Assembly (NCBI GenBank): GCA_949285915.1
Contig: CASDZW010000021.1
Span: 1 to 32,137, forward strand
Origin: an uncultured Collinsella sp.
Lineage (GTDB): Bacteria > Actinomycetota > Coriobacteriia > Coriobacteriales > Coriobacteriaceae
DNA: 32,137 bases
Direction of reading: 5' to 3'
Below the pieces are notes generated by a model. It saw only the letters and a program-made list of their open reading frames with translations. It did not search any database and was not told the DNA's origin. Below, in pieces: positions 13,604 to 20,724 of this stretch. Numbering within the stretch: position 1 is the stretch's first letter; every line of letters starts with the position of its first letter. The position numbers and the translations under genes were made by a program.

Positions 13604-15796
13604 TTACGCCTTCGTTTTCCGGTCAGCGGCGGTGTCCTTGGCGGCACGCGGCTTCGTGGTGGTCTTTTTAGCGGTGGTCCGAGTAGCAGCCTTGGCGGCG
13701 GGCTTCTTCTTGGGCTTCGGCGGCACATAGGAGCTCTTCCCGATGCGCTTCAGCACGATGCCCGAGAGGCCGGGGAGCGCGAGCGTGATGGAGTTGTCGC
13801 AGCCGTTCCACGGATAGGGCTCGCTCGAGCACACTGCCCCCTCGAGCTTGTCGAGCATGTAACCGCTGCCACCGAACTCCGGTTTGTCAGAGTTGAAAAT
13901 GACCTGCCAGTCGCCCTCGCGCGGCACGCCCATGCGGAAGGTCTCGTACGACGCCGGATCGAAGTTGATGATCACGATGACGTCGTCCTTCTTCTTGCTG
14001 CCGTGGCGCGTGAAGGAGATGATCGACTGCTCGTTGTTGTCCGGGTCGATCCAGGTGAAGCCATCCTCGGTGTAGGCGTTCTCCCAGAACGCGGGCTCAG
14101 AGAGATAGAGGTGGTTGAGCGCGCGCACGAACTCGCGATGGTTGCGGTGCGCGTCGAACTCGTCGGCAAGGAACCACTCAAGCGACTCGTAATAGCGCCA
14201 CTCGATGAAGGGCGCGATCTCGTTGCCCATGAAGTTGAGCTGTGCGCCGGGGTGGGCCATCTGGTAGAAGGCGAGGGTGCGGAGCCCCGCGAACTGGCGC
14301 CACTGGTCACCGGGCATGCGGCCCATGAGCGAGCACTTGCCGTTCACGACCTCGTCGTGGGAGAGCGGCAGGACAAAGTTCTCGTTGAAGGCGTACATGA
14401 GCGAGAACGTGAGGAGCCGGTGCGCGCCCGGGCGCCACGGGAAGTCGGTCTGCATATAGTGCAGGGTGTCGTTCATCCAGCCCATGTCCCACTTGTAGTG
14501 GAAGCCGAGTCCGCCCTCCTCGGGAGGATAGGTGACGAGCGGCCAGGCGGTGGATTCCTCGGCGATCATCATGACGTCGGGGAACTCGCGGCCTACGGCG
14601 CAGTTGACCTGGCGGATGAAGGCGGAGGCGTCGAGGTCCTCCTCGGTGCCGTACTTGTTGAACTTCTTCTGGCCGGGGTCGTCGACGCCAAAGTTCAGGT
14701 AGAGCATGCTCGACACGCCGTCCATGCGGATACCGTCGGCGTGGAACATCTCGAGCCAGAAGAGGGCGTTAGAGACAAGGAAGCTGCGCACCTCGCCGCG
14801 ACCGAAGTCGAACTTATGGGTGCCCCAGTTGGGATGGATCTCGCGCTCGTAGAGCATCTTGCCGTTAAACGTTGCGAGGCCCTCGGCGTTGGCGCAGAAG
14901 CCGCCCGGCACCCAGTCCAGAATCACGCCGATACCCGCCTTATGGCAGCTCTCGATGAAGTGCATGAACTGCTTGGGCGTGCCGTAACGCGCGGTGGCAG
15001 CAAAGTAGCCGGTCGGCTGATAGCCCCAGGACCCGTCGAAGGGATGCTCCATCACGGGCAGGATCTCGATATGGGTGTAGCCCATGTCGCGCACGTACTC
15101 GACGAGCTCGGTCGAGAGATCGTCATAGGTGTAGTAGGTGCCGCGCTGCGCGGGGAACGGGTCGCCCGGGCCCGGGTAGTTGCCGTTCTCGTCCGGTTCG
15201 CCCTGCGGATCGTTGCCGTGGCGGCGCCAGCTGCCCAAGTGCACCTCGTAGATGTTGAGGGGCTGCTTCATGTGGTCGCGGCGCGCGCGGTTGCGCATCC
15301 AGACGCCGTCTTTCCAGTCATACCCGGTGATATCCATGAGGCGGGATGCCGTGCCGGGGACGTTCTCGGCAAAGAAGCCGTAGGGGTCGGCCTTGTAAAG
15401 AAGCGTGCCGTCCTGCGTCTCAATCACATACTTATAGAGCTCACCTTCCGGCAGGCGGGGGACAAAGCCCTGCCAGACACCGCTATGAGCGAGCTGCTCG
15501 AGGGGGTTGGCCCAAGAATCCCAGCCGTTGAAGTCGCCCACGACATGGACGCTCTTAACGTCGGGTGCCCATACGGCAAAGTGCCAGCCGGGCTCACCGT
15601 TCTGCTCGTCGGGGTGGGCGCCGAGCTTCTCCCAGCTGCGCAGCCAGGTGCCGTTGGCAAACATGTAAAGGTCGTCCTCGGTGATGATGAGGAGCGGCTT
15701 TTCTGCCTTTGCCTTGGTGCGGCGGGTCCGGCGCACGGGCTTTTGCGTGGTTGCGGTTGCAGTGGCGGTATCAGGTGCTTCTGGCTTCTTTTCCAC
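13604..15796 (-). CDS. glgB: 1,4-alpha-glucan branching enzyme with basic tails
   Basis: Creates alpha-1,6 branches in glycogen. It is 730 residues. A CBM48-type domain (VWAPDVKSVHVVGDFNGWD) occupies about 70-190, then a GH13 barrel with Asp359 in DGIRMDGVSSML, Glu413 in MMIAEESTAWP and Asp481 in LPLSHDEVV; spacing matches E. coli GlgB. The N-terminus (about 1-34) is Thr-, Arg- and Lys-rich (KPVRRTRRTKAKAEK). The C-terminus, after the normal end near 688, adds about 40 residues rich in Lys, Ala, Thr and Pro (PPKPKKKPAAKAATRTTAKK). Both tails echo that of GlgA. The start is GTG, preceded by AGGGGAAG; no ATG gives a better start. Confidence 0.95.
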   Translation of the reverse strand: MEKKPEAPDTATATATTQKPVRRTRRTKAKAEKPLLIITEDDLYMFANGTWLRSWEKLGAHPDEQNGEPGWHFAVWAPDVKSVHVVGDFNGWDSWANPLEQLAHSGVWQGFVPRLPEGELYKYVIETQDGTLLYKADPYGFFAENVPGTASRLMDITGYDWKDGVWMRNRARRDHMKQPLNIYEVHLGSWRRHGNDPQGEPDENGNYPGPGDPFPAQRGTYYTYDDLSTELVEYVRDMGYTHIEILPVMEHPFDGSWGYQPTGYFAATARYGTPKQFMHFIESCHKAGIGVILDWVPGGFCANAEGLATFNGKMLYEREIHPNWGTHKFDFGRGEVRSFLVSNALFWLEMFHADGIRMDGVSSMLYLNFGVDDPGQKKFNKYGTEEDLDASAFIRQVNCAVGREFPDVMMIAEESTAWPLVTYPPEEGGLGFHYKWDMGWMNDTLHYMQTDFPWRPGAHRLLTFSLMYAFNENFVLPLSHDEVVNGKCSLMGRMPGDQWRQFAGLRTLAFYQMAHPGAQLNFMGNEIAPFIEWRYYESLEWFLADEFDAHRNHREFVRALNHLYLSEPAFWENAYTEDGFTWIDPDNNEQSIISFTRHGSKKKDDVIVIINFDPASYETFRMGVPREGDWQVIFNSDKPEFGGSGYMLDKLEGAVCSSEPYPWNGCDNSITLALPGLSGIVLKRIGKSSYVPPKPKKKPAAKAATRTTAKKTTTKPRAAKDTAADRKTKA

Positions 15797-16134
15797 GAGG
15801 CACTTCCCCTCGACAGCGCGACGCGCATGCGCATCGCGAACCGATAGATATTGGATGGGGGCGGGAGCGTCCGGGGGTATGTCCTATGCCCTCGTGCGCT
15901 CTTGCGGTGAAAGCCCATACCAAAACCAGCATACCATTCGGCCGATTTTGTCTATCACCTAAGTCAGGGGATGGTAGCTATGGGTTCGTAAGCGTTTTAT
16001 ATGTCCGTACAAGCGATGGCTGGCTTGACGGTTGGCGGGGGAGTGTCAACGGAAGTTGGCTCCTACGGGCTTCCGCACGGCCTGTCCGTCCGCTATTTGC
16101 TACCATGCACGGGAGCAGAAACGAGGAGGCAGCA
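15797..16134. promoter_or_regulatory. Divergent intergenic region glgB / thiN
   Basis: This 338-base region must hold promoters for both glgB and thiN. For glgB the best minus-strand candidate is an extended -10, TGG plus TATGCT, with TAGACA 15 bases upstream (short spacing). Two direct copies of CATACCA (15916-15922 and 15930-15936) lie there, and their cores recur inverted at 15971-15984 (ATGGTA, TATGGG). TTGAC at 16024-16028 faces a distant GTCAA near 16046. No convincing thiN promoter, TPP riboswitch or small gene is visible. Confidence 0.35.
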
Positions 16135-16848
16135 ATGACAGAGGCCCGCGACGTCGCGACACACGTTCCCGAGACCGTTCTTTTGGTGGGCGGCTCGCCG
16201 GAGCCGTCCTCGTCCGCCACGGTAAGACGCGCCGCGGTTGGCTGCACCCGTGTGGTCGCTATCGACCGCGGGCTCGATGCGCTCACCTCTGCGGGCCTTA
16301 CGTGCGATCTGTTCTGCGGCGACGGTGACTCGGTGGGGGAGCGAGGCGCGCGCGAGGTCGAGCGCGCCGAGCGTCGGATGCCGGACGCCCCGTTTGCCGT
16401 CGTGCGTTATAACCCCCATAAAGACGATACCGACCTGGGCCTTGCGCTCGGCGAGATCGAGCGGCGCTGGCCCGGGGCCAGCGTGCGCACCACGTGCTTT
16501 GCGGGCGGCAATCCCGACCATCTTCTCGGTGTGCTCGGCCGCCTTGCCGCGTTTCGCTGCTCCGATGCGGCGGGTGCCAACGCCCCCGTCGAGCTTGTAG
16601 AGGACGGATTCGAGGGGCGCGTGCTCCAGGCTGGCGGCACGTGGGAGATGGACGGTGCTCAGGGCAGGCGCTTCTCGTTCATGGTGCTCTCGCCCCATGC
16701 GTGCGTTTCAGAGGTCGGTATGCGATGGGAGCTCGACCACCATCGGGTGGAGCTTCTCGACGACCTGGGCATCTCCAATGTGATAGAAGCGGACACGGCG
16801 CGCATCAGCTGCCATGAGGGGACCGTTGGCTGCTGGCTATTTAGCTGA
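16135..16848 (+). CDS. thiN: Thiamine pyrophosphokinase
   Basis: Converts thiamine and ATP to thiamine pyrophosphate and AMP. The 237-residue protein shows the family layout: VVAIDRGLDALTSAGLTCDL, then FCGDGDSVG (usual form GDFDS), NPHKDDTDLGLAL (usual form K.xTD.xLAL) and AGGNPDHLLGVLGRLA (usual form GGR.DH). The C-terminal half (from about 150) is the beta-rich substrate domain. The ATG has AGGAGGC upstream; the open frame extends 142 codons upstream without family similarity. It stands alone between the glycogen island and metY. Confidence 0.88.
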   Translation: MTEARDVATHVPETVLLVGGSPEPSSSATVRRAAVGCTRVVAIDRGLDALTSAGLTCDLFCGDGDSVGERGAREVERAERRMPDAPFAVVRYNPHKDDTDLGLALGEIERRWPGASVRTTCFAGGNPDHLLGVLGRLAAFRCSDAAGANAPVELVEDGFEGRVLQAGGTWEMDGAQGRRFSFMVLSPHACVSEVGMRWELDHHRVELLDDLGISNVIEADTARISCHEGTVGCWLFS

Positions 16849-16966
16849 GCCGGGTGCGTCGCTAAAGATTGCACGCGGGTAACGGCCCGCCTCGGCGTGC
16901 GCGGCGCCGCGTCGTTGGGGTAAGCTTTTGCAACATGTGATTAACTGTCTGCGAAAGCGAGGAGCC

Positions 16967-18247
16967 ATGGACCAGCATATCGGAACGGTATGTGTGCAAG
17001 GCGGATACCGACCCGGCGACGGCGAGCCGCGCCAAGTGCCCATCTACCAGTCGACGACATGGAAGTACGACACCTCGGAGCATATGGGTCGCCTGTTCGA
17101 CCTCGAGGAGTCGGGCTACTTCTACACGCGCCTGCAGAACCCCACCAACGATGCCGTGGCGGCAAAGATCGCCGAGCTCGAGGGTGGTGCGGCCGCTATG
17201 CTCACGAGCTCCGGCCAGGCGGCGAACTTCTTCGCGGTCTTCAACATCGCCGGCGCGGGCGATCATATCGTCGCGAGCTCGGCCATCTATGGCGGTACGT
17301 TCAACCTGCTCGCCCACACGCTTGAGCGCATGGGCATAAGCTGCACCTTTGTTGCGCCCGACTGCACGGATGAGGAGCTTGAGGGTGCATTCAGGCCCAA
17401 CACGAAGGCGGTCTTTGGTGAGACCATCGCCAACCCCGCCCTCGACGTGCTCGATATTGAGCGCTTCGCCACGGCAGCGCACGCCCACGGCGTGCCGCTG
17501 ATTGTTGACAACACGTTCCCGACACCCGTCATGTGCCGACCCATCGAGTGGGGCGCCGACATCGTGACGCACTCGACCACCAAGTACATGGACGGTCACG
17601 GTGCCGCCGTGGGCGGCGCTATCGTCGACTCCGGCAACTTTGACTGGGACGCGCATGCGGACAAGTTCCCGGGCCTCACTACGCCCGATGAGACCTACCA
17701 CGGTGTGGTCTACACCGAGAAGTTCGGTCAGGCGGGCGCCTTCATCACCAAGGCGACCTCGCAGCTCATGCGCGACCTGGGCAGCATCCAGAGTCCCCAG
17801 AACGCGTTCCTTTTGAACGTGGGTCTTGAAAGCCTTCACGTGCGCATGCCGCGCCATTGCGCCAACGGTCAGGCCATGGCCGAGTTCTTGCACGACCACC
17901 CCAAGATTCGCTTCGTCAAGTATCCCGGGCTCCCCGACGATCCGTGGTACGACCTTGCGCAGAAGTACCTTCCCAACGGCTCGTGCGGCGTAGTGAGCTT
18001 TGGCTTTACGGGCGGTCGCGCCGCTGCGGAGCAGTTCATGAAGAGCCTGCATGTCGCGCAGATCGCTACTCACGTGGCGGATGCGCGCACCTGCGTGCTG
18101 CATCCCGCTAACGCCACGCATCGCCAGATGAACGACGAGGAGCTCGCTGCCGCGGGTATCGCGCCCGATATGGTGCGCCTCTCGTGCGGCCTCGAAGACA
18201 CCGAGGACCTCATCGCCGACGTTGCCCAGGCGCTCGAGACGGTATAG
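16967..18247 (+). CDS. metY: O-acetylhomoserine aminocarboxypropyltransferase (sulfhydrylase)
   Basis: A PLP enzyme that makes homocysteine (or methionine with methanethiol) from O-acetylhomoserine and sulfide. It is 426 residues, a normal length. The PLP lysine is Lys206 in HSTTKYMDGHGAAVGG, and the following block IVDSGNFDW plus FPGLTTPDETYHG is typical of the acetylhomoserine branch rather than of cystathionine lyases. GAGGAG lies just before the chosen ATG; an earlier in-frame ATG at 16928 has no ribosome site and adds residues atypical of the family. A SAM riboswitch was not recognised in the 118 bases upstream. A related methionine gamma-lyase activity cannot be excluded. Confidence 0.9.
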   Translation: MDQHIGTVCVQGGYRPGDGEPRQVPIYQSTTWKYDTSEHMGRLFDLEESGYFYTRLQNPTNDAVAAKIAELEGGAAAMLTSSGQAANFFAVFNIAGAGDHIVASSAIYGGTFNLLAHTLERMGISCTFVAPDCTDEELEGAFRPNTKAVFGETIANPALDVLDIERFATAAHAHGVPLIVDNTFPTPVMCRPIEWGADIVTHSTTKYMDGHGAAVGGAIVDSGNFDWDAHADKFPGLTTPDETYHGVVYTEKFGQAGAFITKATSQLMRDLGSIQSPQNAFLLNVGLESLHVRMPRHCANGQAMAEFLHDHPKIRFVKYPGLPDDPWYDLAQKYLPNGSCGVVSFGFTGGRAAAEQFMKSLHVAQIATHVADARTCVLHPANATHRQMNDEELAAAGIAPDMVRLSCGLEDTEDLIADVAQALETV

Positions 18248-18249
18248 CG

Positions 18250-18409
18250 GTTTTTCAGGTATTCAACAATCTTGGGGCTTGCGCACGAGTAGCGAGACAA
18301 GAAAAGCCCCCTGCCTGTTCTGTTTTCGCAGATAGGCAGGGGGCTCCTCTCTGAGTCAGGAACGCTGTACTTGGGCGTACCCGCAAAGATTGTTGAATAG
18401 TTGAAAAAC
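18250..18409. repeat. Mirror-image intergenic element between metY and mscL
   Basis: A 24-base inverted repeat, 22 of 24 matching, has arms at 18250-18273 and 18386-18409; the core of each arm reads TATTCAACAATCTT going away from the neighbouring stop codon. The left arm starts 2 bases after the metY stop and the right arm ends inside the mscL stop codon. A strong hairpin (18305-18345) lies between the arms. Confidence 0.8.
18299..18345 (-). terminator. mscL: Terminator hairpin, probably serving both metY and mscL
   Basis: A perfect 12-base stem, AGCCCCCTGCCT with AGGCAGGGGGCT, and a 17-base loop. On the minus strand it is followed by TTTTCTTGT, a good rho-independent signal for mscL. On the plus strand CTCCTCT follows, a poorer tract, so termination after metY may be partial or aided by the outer inverted repeat. 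Confidence 0.75.
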
Positions 18410-18876
18410 TACTCGGCGGGGTTCTCGTAACCCTCGAGCTTGGCGGTGCAGTGCGGGCAACGCGTAGCGTCGTCGGCGATCTCCTGCTTGCAGTACGGGC
18501 AGGTGCGCGGCTCGGGAGCGGCCTCCTCCTCGGCCTTCTTGGCGAGGCCGGCCTTCTCGGCGGCGAGGTTCTTGAGGTCGTTCAGCGTGTTCATGCCCTT
18601 CACGATAGCGAAGACCGCGACGGCGGTGATCAGGAAGCTGATGACCGCGGAGATGAAGGCGCCGAAGTCGATCATCTGACCGTTGAGCACGAGCGCCATG
18701 CCCTTGACCTCGGGGTTGCCACCGATCGCGGAGATGAGCGGCTGGATGAGGTTGGTGACAAGAGCGTTCACCACCGAAGTGAACGCGCCGCCGATGATGA
18801 CACCGACGGCGAGGTCGACGACGTTACCGCGACTGATGAACTCGATGAATTCCTGAGCAATGTTTTTCTTTGCCAT
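18409..18876 (-). CDS. mscL: Large-conductance mechanosensitive channel with a C-terminal Cys4 ribbon
   Basis: Forms a pore that opens on membrane tension to release solutes during osmotic downshock. The 155-residue protein starts with the family pattern FIEFISRGNVVDLAVGVIIG. TM1 spans about 17-45 and TM2 about 70-97, with the short periplasmic loop between. Beyond the usual C-terminal helix (about 98-118) it adds an Ala/Glu linker and a ribbon, CPYCKQEIADDATRCPHC, with Cys126, 129, 140 and 143 able to bind zinc in the cytoplasm. Ordinary MscL proteins lack this. AAAGGGGG precedes the ATG. Confidence 0.94.
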   Translation of the reverse strand: MAKKNIAQEFIEFISRGNVVDLAVGVIIGGAFTSVVNALVTNLIQPLISAIGGNPEVKGMALVLNGQMIDFGAFISAVISFLITAVAVFAIVKGMNTLNDLKNLAAEKAGLAKKAEEEAAPEPRTCPYCKQEIADDATRCPHCTAKLEGYENPAE

Positions 18877-19007
18877 AATGGCCCCCTTTCACTCGAGCTC
18901 GCCATAGTAGCGGAAAGTTCCTAAGATGCAGATACCTTAACGTAATTTTGAAACGACTCCATAACTAGGGGAGAGGAGTTGTTAGGGGAGCGCGCCGGAC
19001 AGGTGCG
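18877..19007. other. Intergenic region mscL / lipid kinase gene
   Basis: This 131-base gap must carry the mscL promoter and the end of the lipid kinase transcript, as both are on the minus strand. TACTAT on the minus strand near 18907 is a weak -10 candidate with no good -35. A short ACTCC/GGAGT stem with a T-containing tail (near 18955-18980) might end the kinase transcript, but is weak. Confidence 0.3.
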
Positions 19008-19982
19008 CTAGCGCGCGGGAGCGAGTACGGTGAGCGCGCGGGGAAGAAGGTCGATTTCCGCACGCCTGAGTTCGAGCGCCTCTCCGTCTGCCTGCGCGGG
19101 ATAGGCGCCATCGGTGAAGTCGATCGACACCGTGCGCGCTCGGCCCATGGTGACGTGGCGGTTGGTTACGTGCTTGCCCTCTTTGGCAGAGAGGAAGACG
19201 GGAAGCGCGAGGGCGCGGGGCAAAGGGCCCGTGGCGTAGCAGATGTCAAAGACACCGTCTTGCGGGTCGGCATCGGGCGTGATGCGGTATCCCGAGCCGT
19301 AGGTGGGTCCGTTTTGAACGGCGCAGATGATGGTCTTGAGGTCACGCTTCTCGCCGCCGTCGAGGCCAAGGCGCACGGGATAGCTGCGATAGTGCGCGCC
19401 AAAGACATTGAGTCCGCTTAACGTGTACAGAGGAGCGCCGGCGAGCTTGGTGGTGCGCCGCAACGCGGCGGTGCCGTGCGCGATAGCGGCATCGAGTCCG
19501 AAGGAGAAGGTCTCTACAAAGTATTCCGTTGCGTCGAGCGGGGCGGCAGCGTCGGCGGAGGGCGTGTAGCGGATCCGCCCCACGTCGATCTGTGTCGGCA
19601 CGCAGGTAAGGGTCTGCACTAGGTCGGCATCGCACGTTACTTCGCGAATACCGAGGGTCCGCGCAAAATCGTTACCGGAGCCCACGGGGATTACGCCGAG
19701 AACGGGTCGCTCCGCTTCGGGGATTGTCATGAGACCGCAGGCGACCTCGTGGATGACGCCGTCCCCACCGAGCGCGAGCACGGTGTCGTATCCTGCGGCG
19801 CCCGCCGCCATTTCCGTTGCGTGGCGCGGGCGCTCGGTGCGCTTGACCTCAAAGGAGCTGTCTGCGTGGAGGTACAGGGTGAGAAAGCGGCTCAGCCTCT
19901 CCGCGATGGTGCCCGCGGCACCGGAATGGGCCGTAGAGTTAACGATGACAAGCGTTCGCCCGAACGAATAGGTTGTCGCCAT
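19008..19982 (-). CDS. Diacylglycerol/lipid kinase family protein
   Basis: A 324-residue protein of the DagK/YegS/LCB5 lipid kinase family, which phosphorylates diacylglycerol or related lipids with ATP at the inner membrane face. The nucleotide motif LALGGDGVIHEVACGLM and the following GVIPVGSGNDFARTLGI are clear. The C-terminal block ends with the expected glycine-rich strand (AQADGEALEL). GGAGG lies 6 bases before the ATG at 19982; an ATG 4 codons earlier overlaps that ribosome site and is unlikely. The exact lipid substrate cannot be told from sequence. No neighbour shares a pathway; rpmB and its terminator lie upstream. Confidence 0.88.
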   Translation of the reverse strand: MATTYSFGRTLVIVNSTAHSGAAGTIAERLSRFLTLYLHADSSFEVKRTERPRHATEMAAGAAGYDTVLALGGDGVIHEVACGLMTIPEAERPVLGVIPVGSGNDFARTLGIREVTCDADLVQTLTCVPTQIDVGRIRYTPSADAAAPLDATEYFVETFSFGLDAAIAHGTAALRRTTKLAGAPLYTLSGLNVFGAHYRSYPVRLGLDGGEKRDLKTIICAVQNGPTYGSGYRITPDADPQDGVFDICYATGPLPRALALPVFLSAKEGKHVTNRHVTMGRARTVSIDFTDGAYPAQADGEALELRRAEIDLLPRALTVLAPAR

Positions 19983-20047
19983 AAAGGCCTCCATCTGTTG
20001 GTGTACGACTGAAAGCGTACGCGTCCGCACCGACCGCGTCTAGCTAT

Positions 20048-20074
20048 AAAAAAACACCCCCGCAAGCGGGGGTG
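20048..20074 (-). terminator. rpmB: Rho-independent terminator of rpmB
   Basis: On the minus strand, CACCCCCG pairs with CGGGGGTG (8 base pairs, CTTG loop), and seven Ts follow. It starts 31 bases after the rpmB stop and is the clearest terminator in the window. Confidence 0.92.
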
Positions 20075-20104
20075 CGATGACGCAAAGATTGAGGGGAGGG
20101 TCCC

Positions 20105-20293
20105 TTAGGAACGAGCGACCTTGCCGGACTTCAGGCAGGTGGTGCAGACGTTCATCTTGCGACGGTGGCCGTTCACCACAACGTAGACACGCTGGATGTT
20201 CGGACGGAACGTACGGTTGGTGACGCGGTGGGAGTGGCTGATGGAGCGACCAGCAACGGGGTGCTTACCGCAGATCTCGCAAACTTTGGACAT
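20105..20293 (-). CDS. rpmB: 50S ribosomal protein L28
   Basis: A small large-subunit ribosomal protein, 62 residues. The start MSKVCEICGKHPVAGRSISH and the block RTFRPNIQRV are diagnostic. The cysteine pairs C5/C8 and C50/C53 make it the zinc-binding form. AAGGAGGG precedes the ATG. It has its own promoter candidate upstream and a strong terminator downstream, so it is a single-gene unit. In many Firmicutes rpmB stands beside the asp23-fakA-recG group; here it is divergent from that group with an exporter pair between. Confidence 0.97.
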   Translation of the reverse strand: MSKVCEICGKHPVAGRSISHSHRVTNRTFRPNIQRVYVVVNGHRRKMNVCTTCLKSGKVARS

Positions 20294-20347
20294 GGTTGAA
20301 CCCTCCTTGGGCAGCATTTGGCGATGCCGCGTGAACAAACAAATCGG

Positions 20348-20356
20348 AACTATAGC
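20348..20356 (-). promoter_or_regulatory. rpmB: Candidate extended -10 promoter of rpmB
   Basis: On the minus strand TGC precedes TATAGT (5 of 6 to TATAAT), an extended -10. No -35 box is found at the normal distance; TTGCAC is 20 bases upstream. The leader to the rpmB ATG would be about 48 bases. Confidence 0.5.
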
Positions 20357-20724
20357 ACAAAACCAGCCCTCTACGTGCAATCTTCAAATCACCATCAGCG
20401 GAAGCAGCATGCCGGGGCGAAAAAGGGATCCACCTCGGCCGTCGATGGCCGGCTTCTGGTTTGCGCGAGGGACAGTATTGCAGGTCAAAGCTGTCAAGGC
20501 AAGAGGTATACCAAGATTTTTCGGCAATCTTTTGCCCGATGTTCGTACGGTACCTCATCTGTTGGCTTCCTGTGTAGAAGGGGGTCAATGCCGGTTCTAC
20601 AGATAGCGTCTCGGCGTGTTGGGAAAAATAGCTTAGCGCTGGGCCTGTGTGCCCGCGCATTCTTTTTGCCTGCGCTCCGTCGGTGCCGGCGTTTATCTAT
20701 CCACAATCAGACGGGGGAGGCCGC
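20357..20724. other. Gene-free stretch between rpmB and the ABC exporter
   Basis: No open frame here has protein-like composition or a ribosome site, apart from GGGGGAGG at the very end, which serves the exporter. It contains a small AT-rich hairpin, AAGATT with AATCTT (20513-20531), and two of the recurrent CAATCTT words. The promoter of the exporter must lie here, but no clear -35/-10 pair was found. Confidence 0.5.

Noticed and set aside
15985-16134. A TPP riboswitch before thiN.
   Set aside because: The conserved CTGAGA and the downstream core elements are not present.
16849-16966. A riboswitch (SAM type) before metY.
   Set aside because: No recognisable conserved core or terminator pair; only an imperfect GC-rich stem (near 16871-16900) is present.
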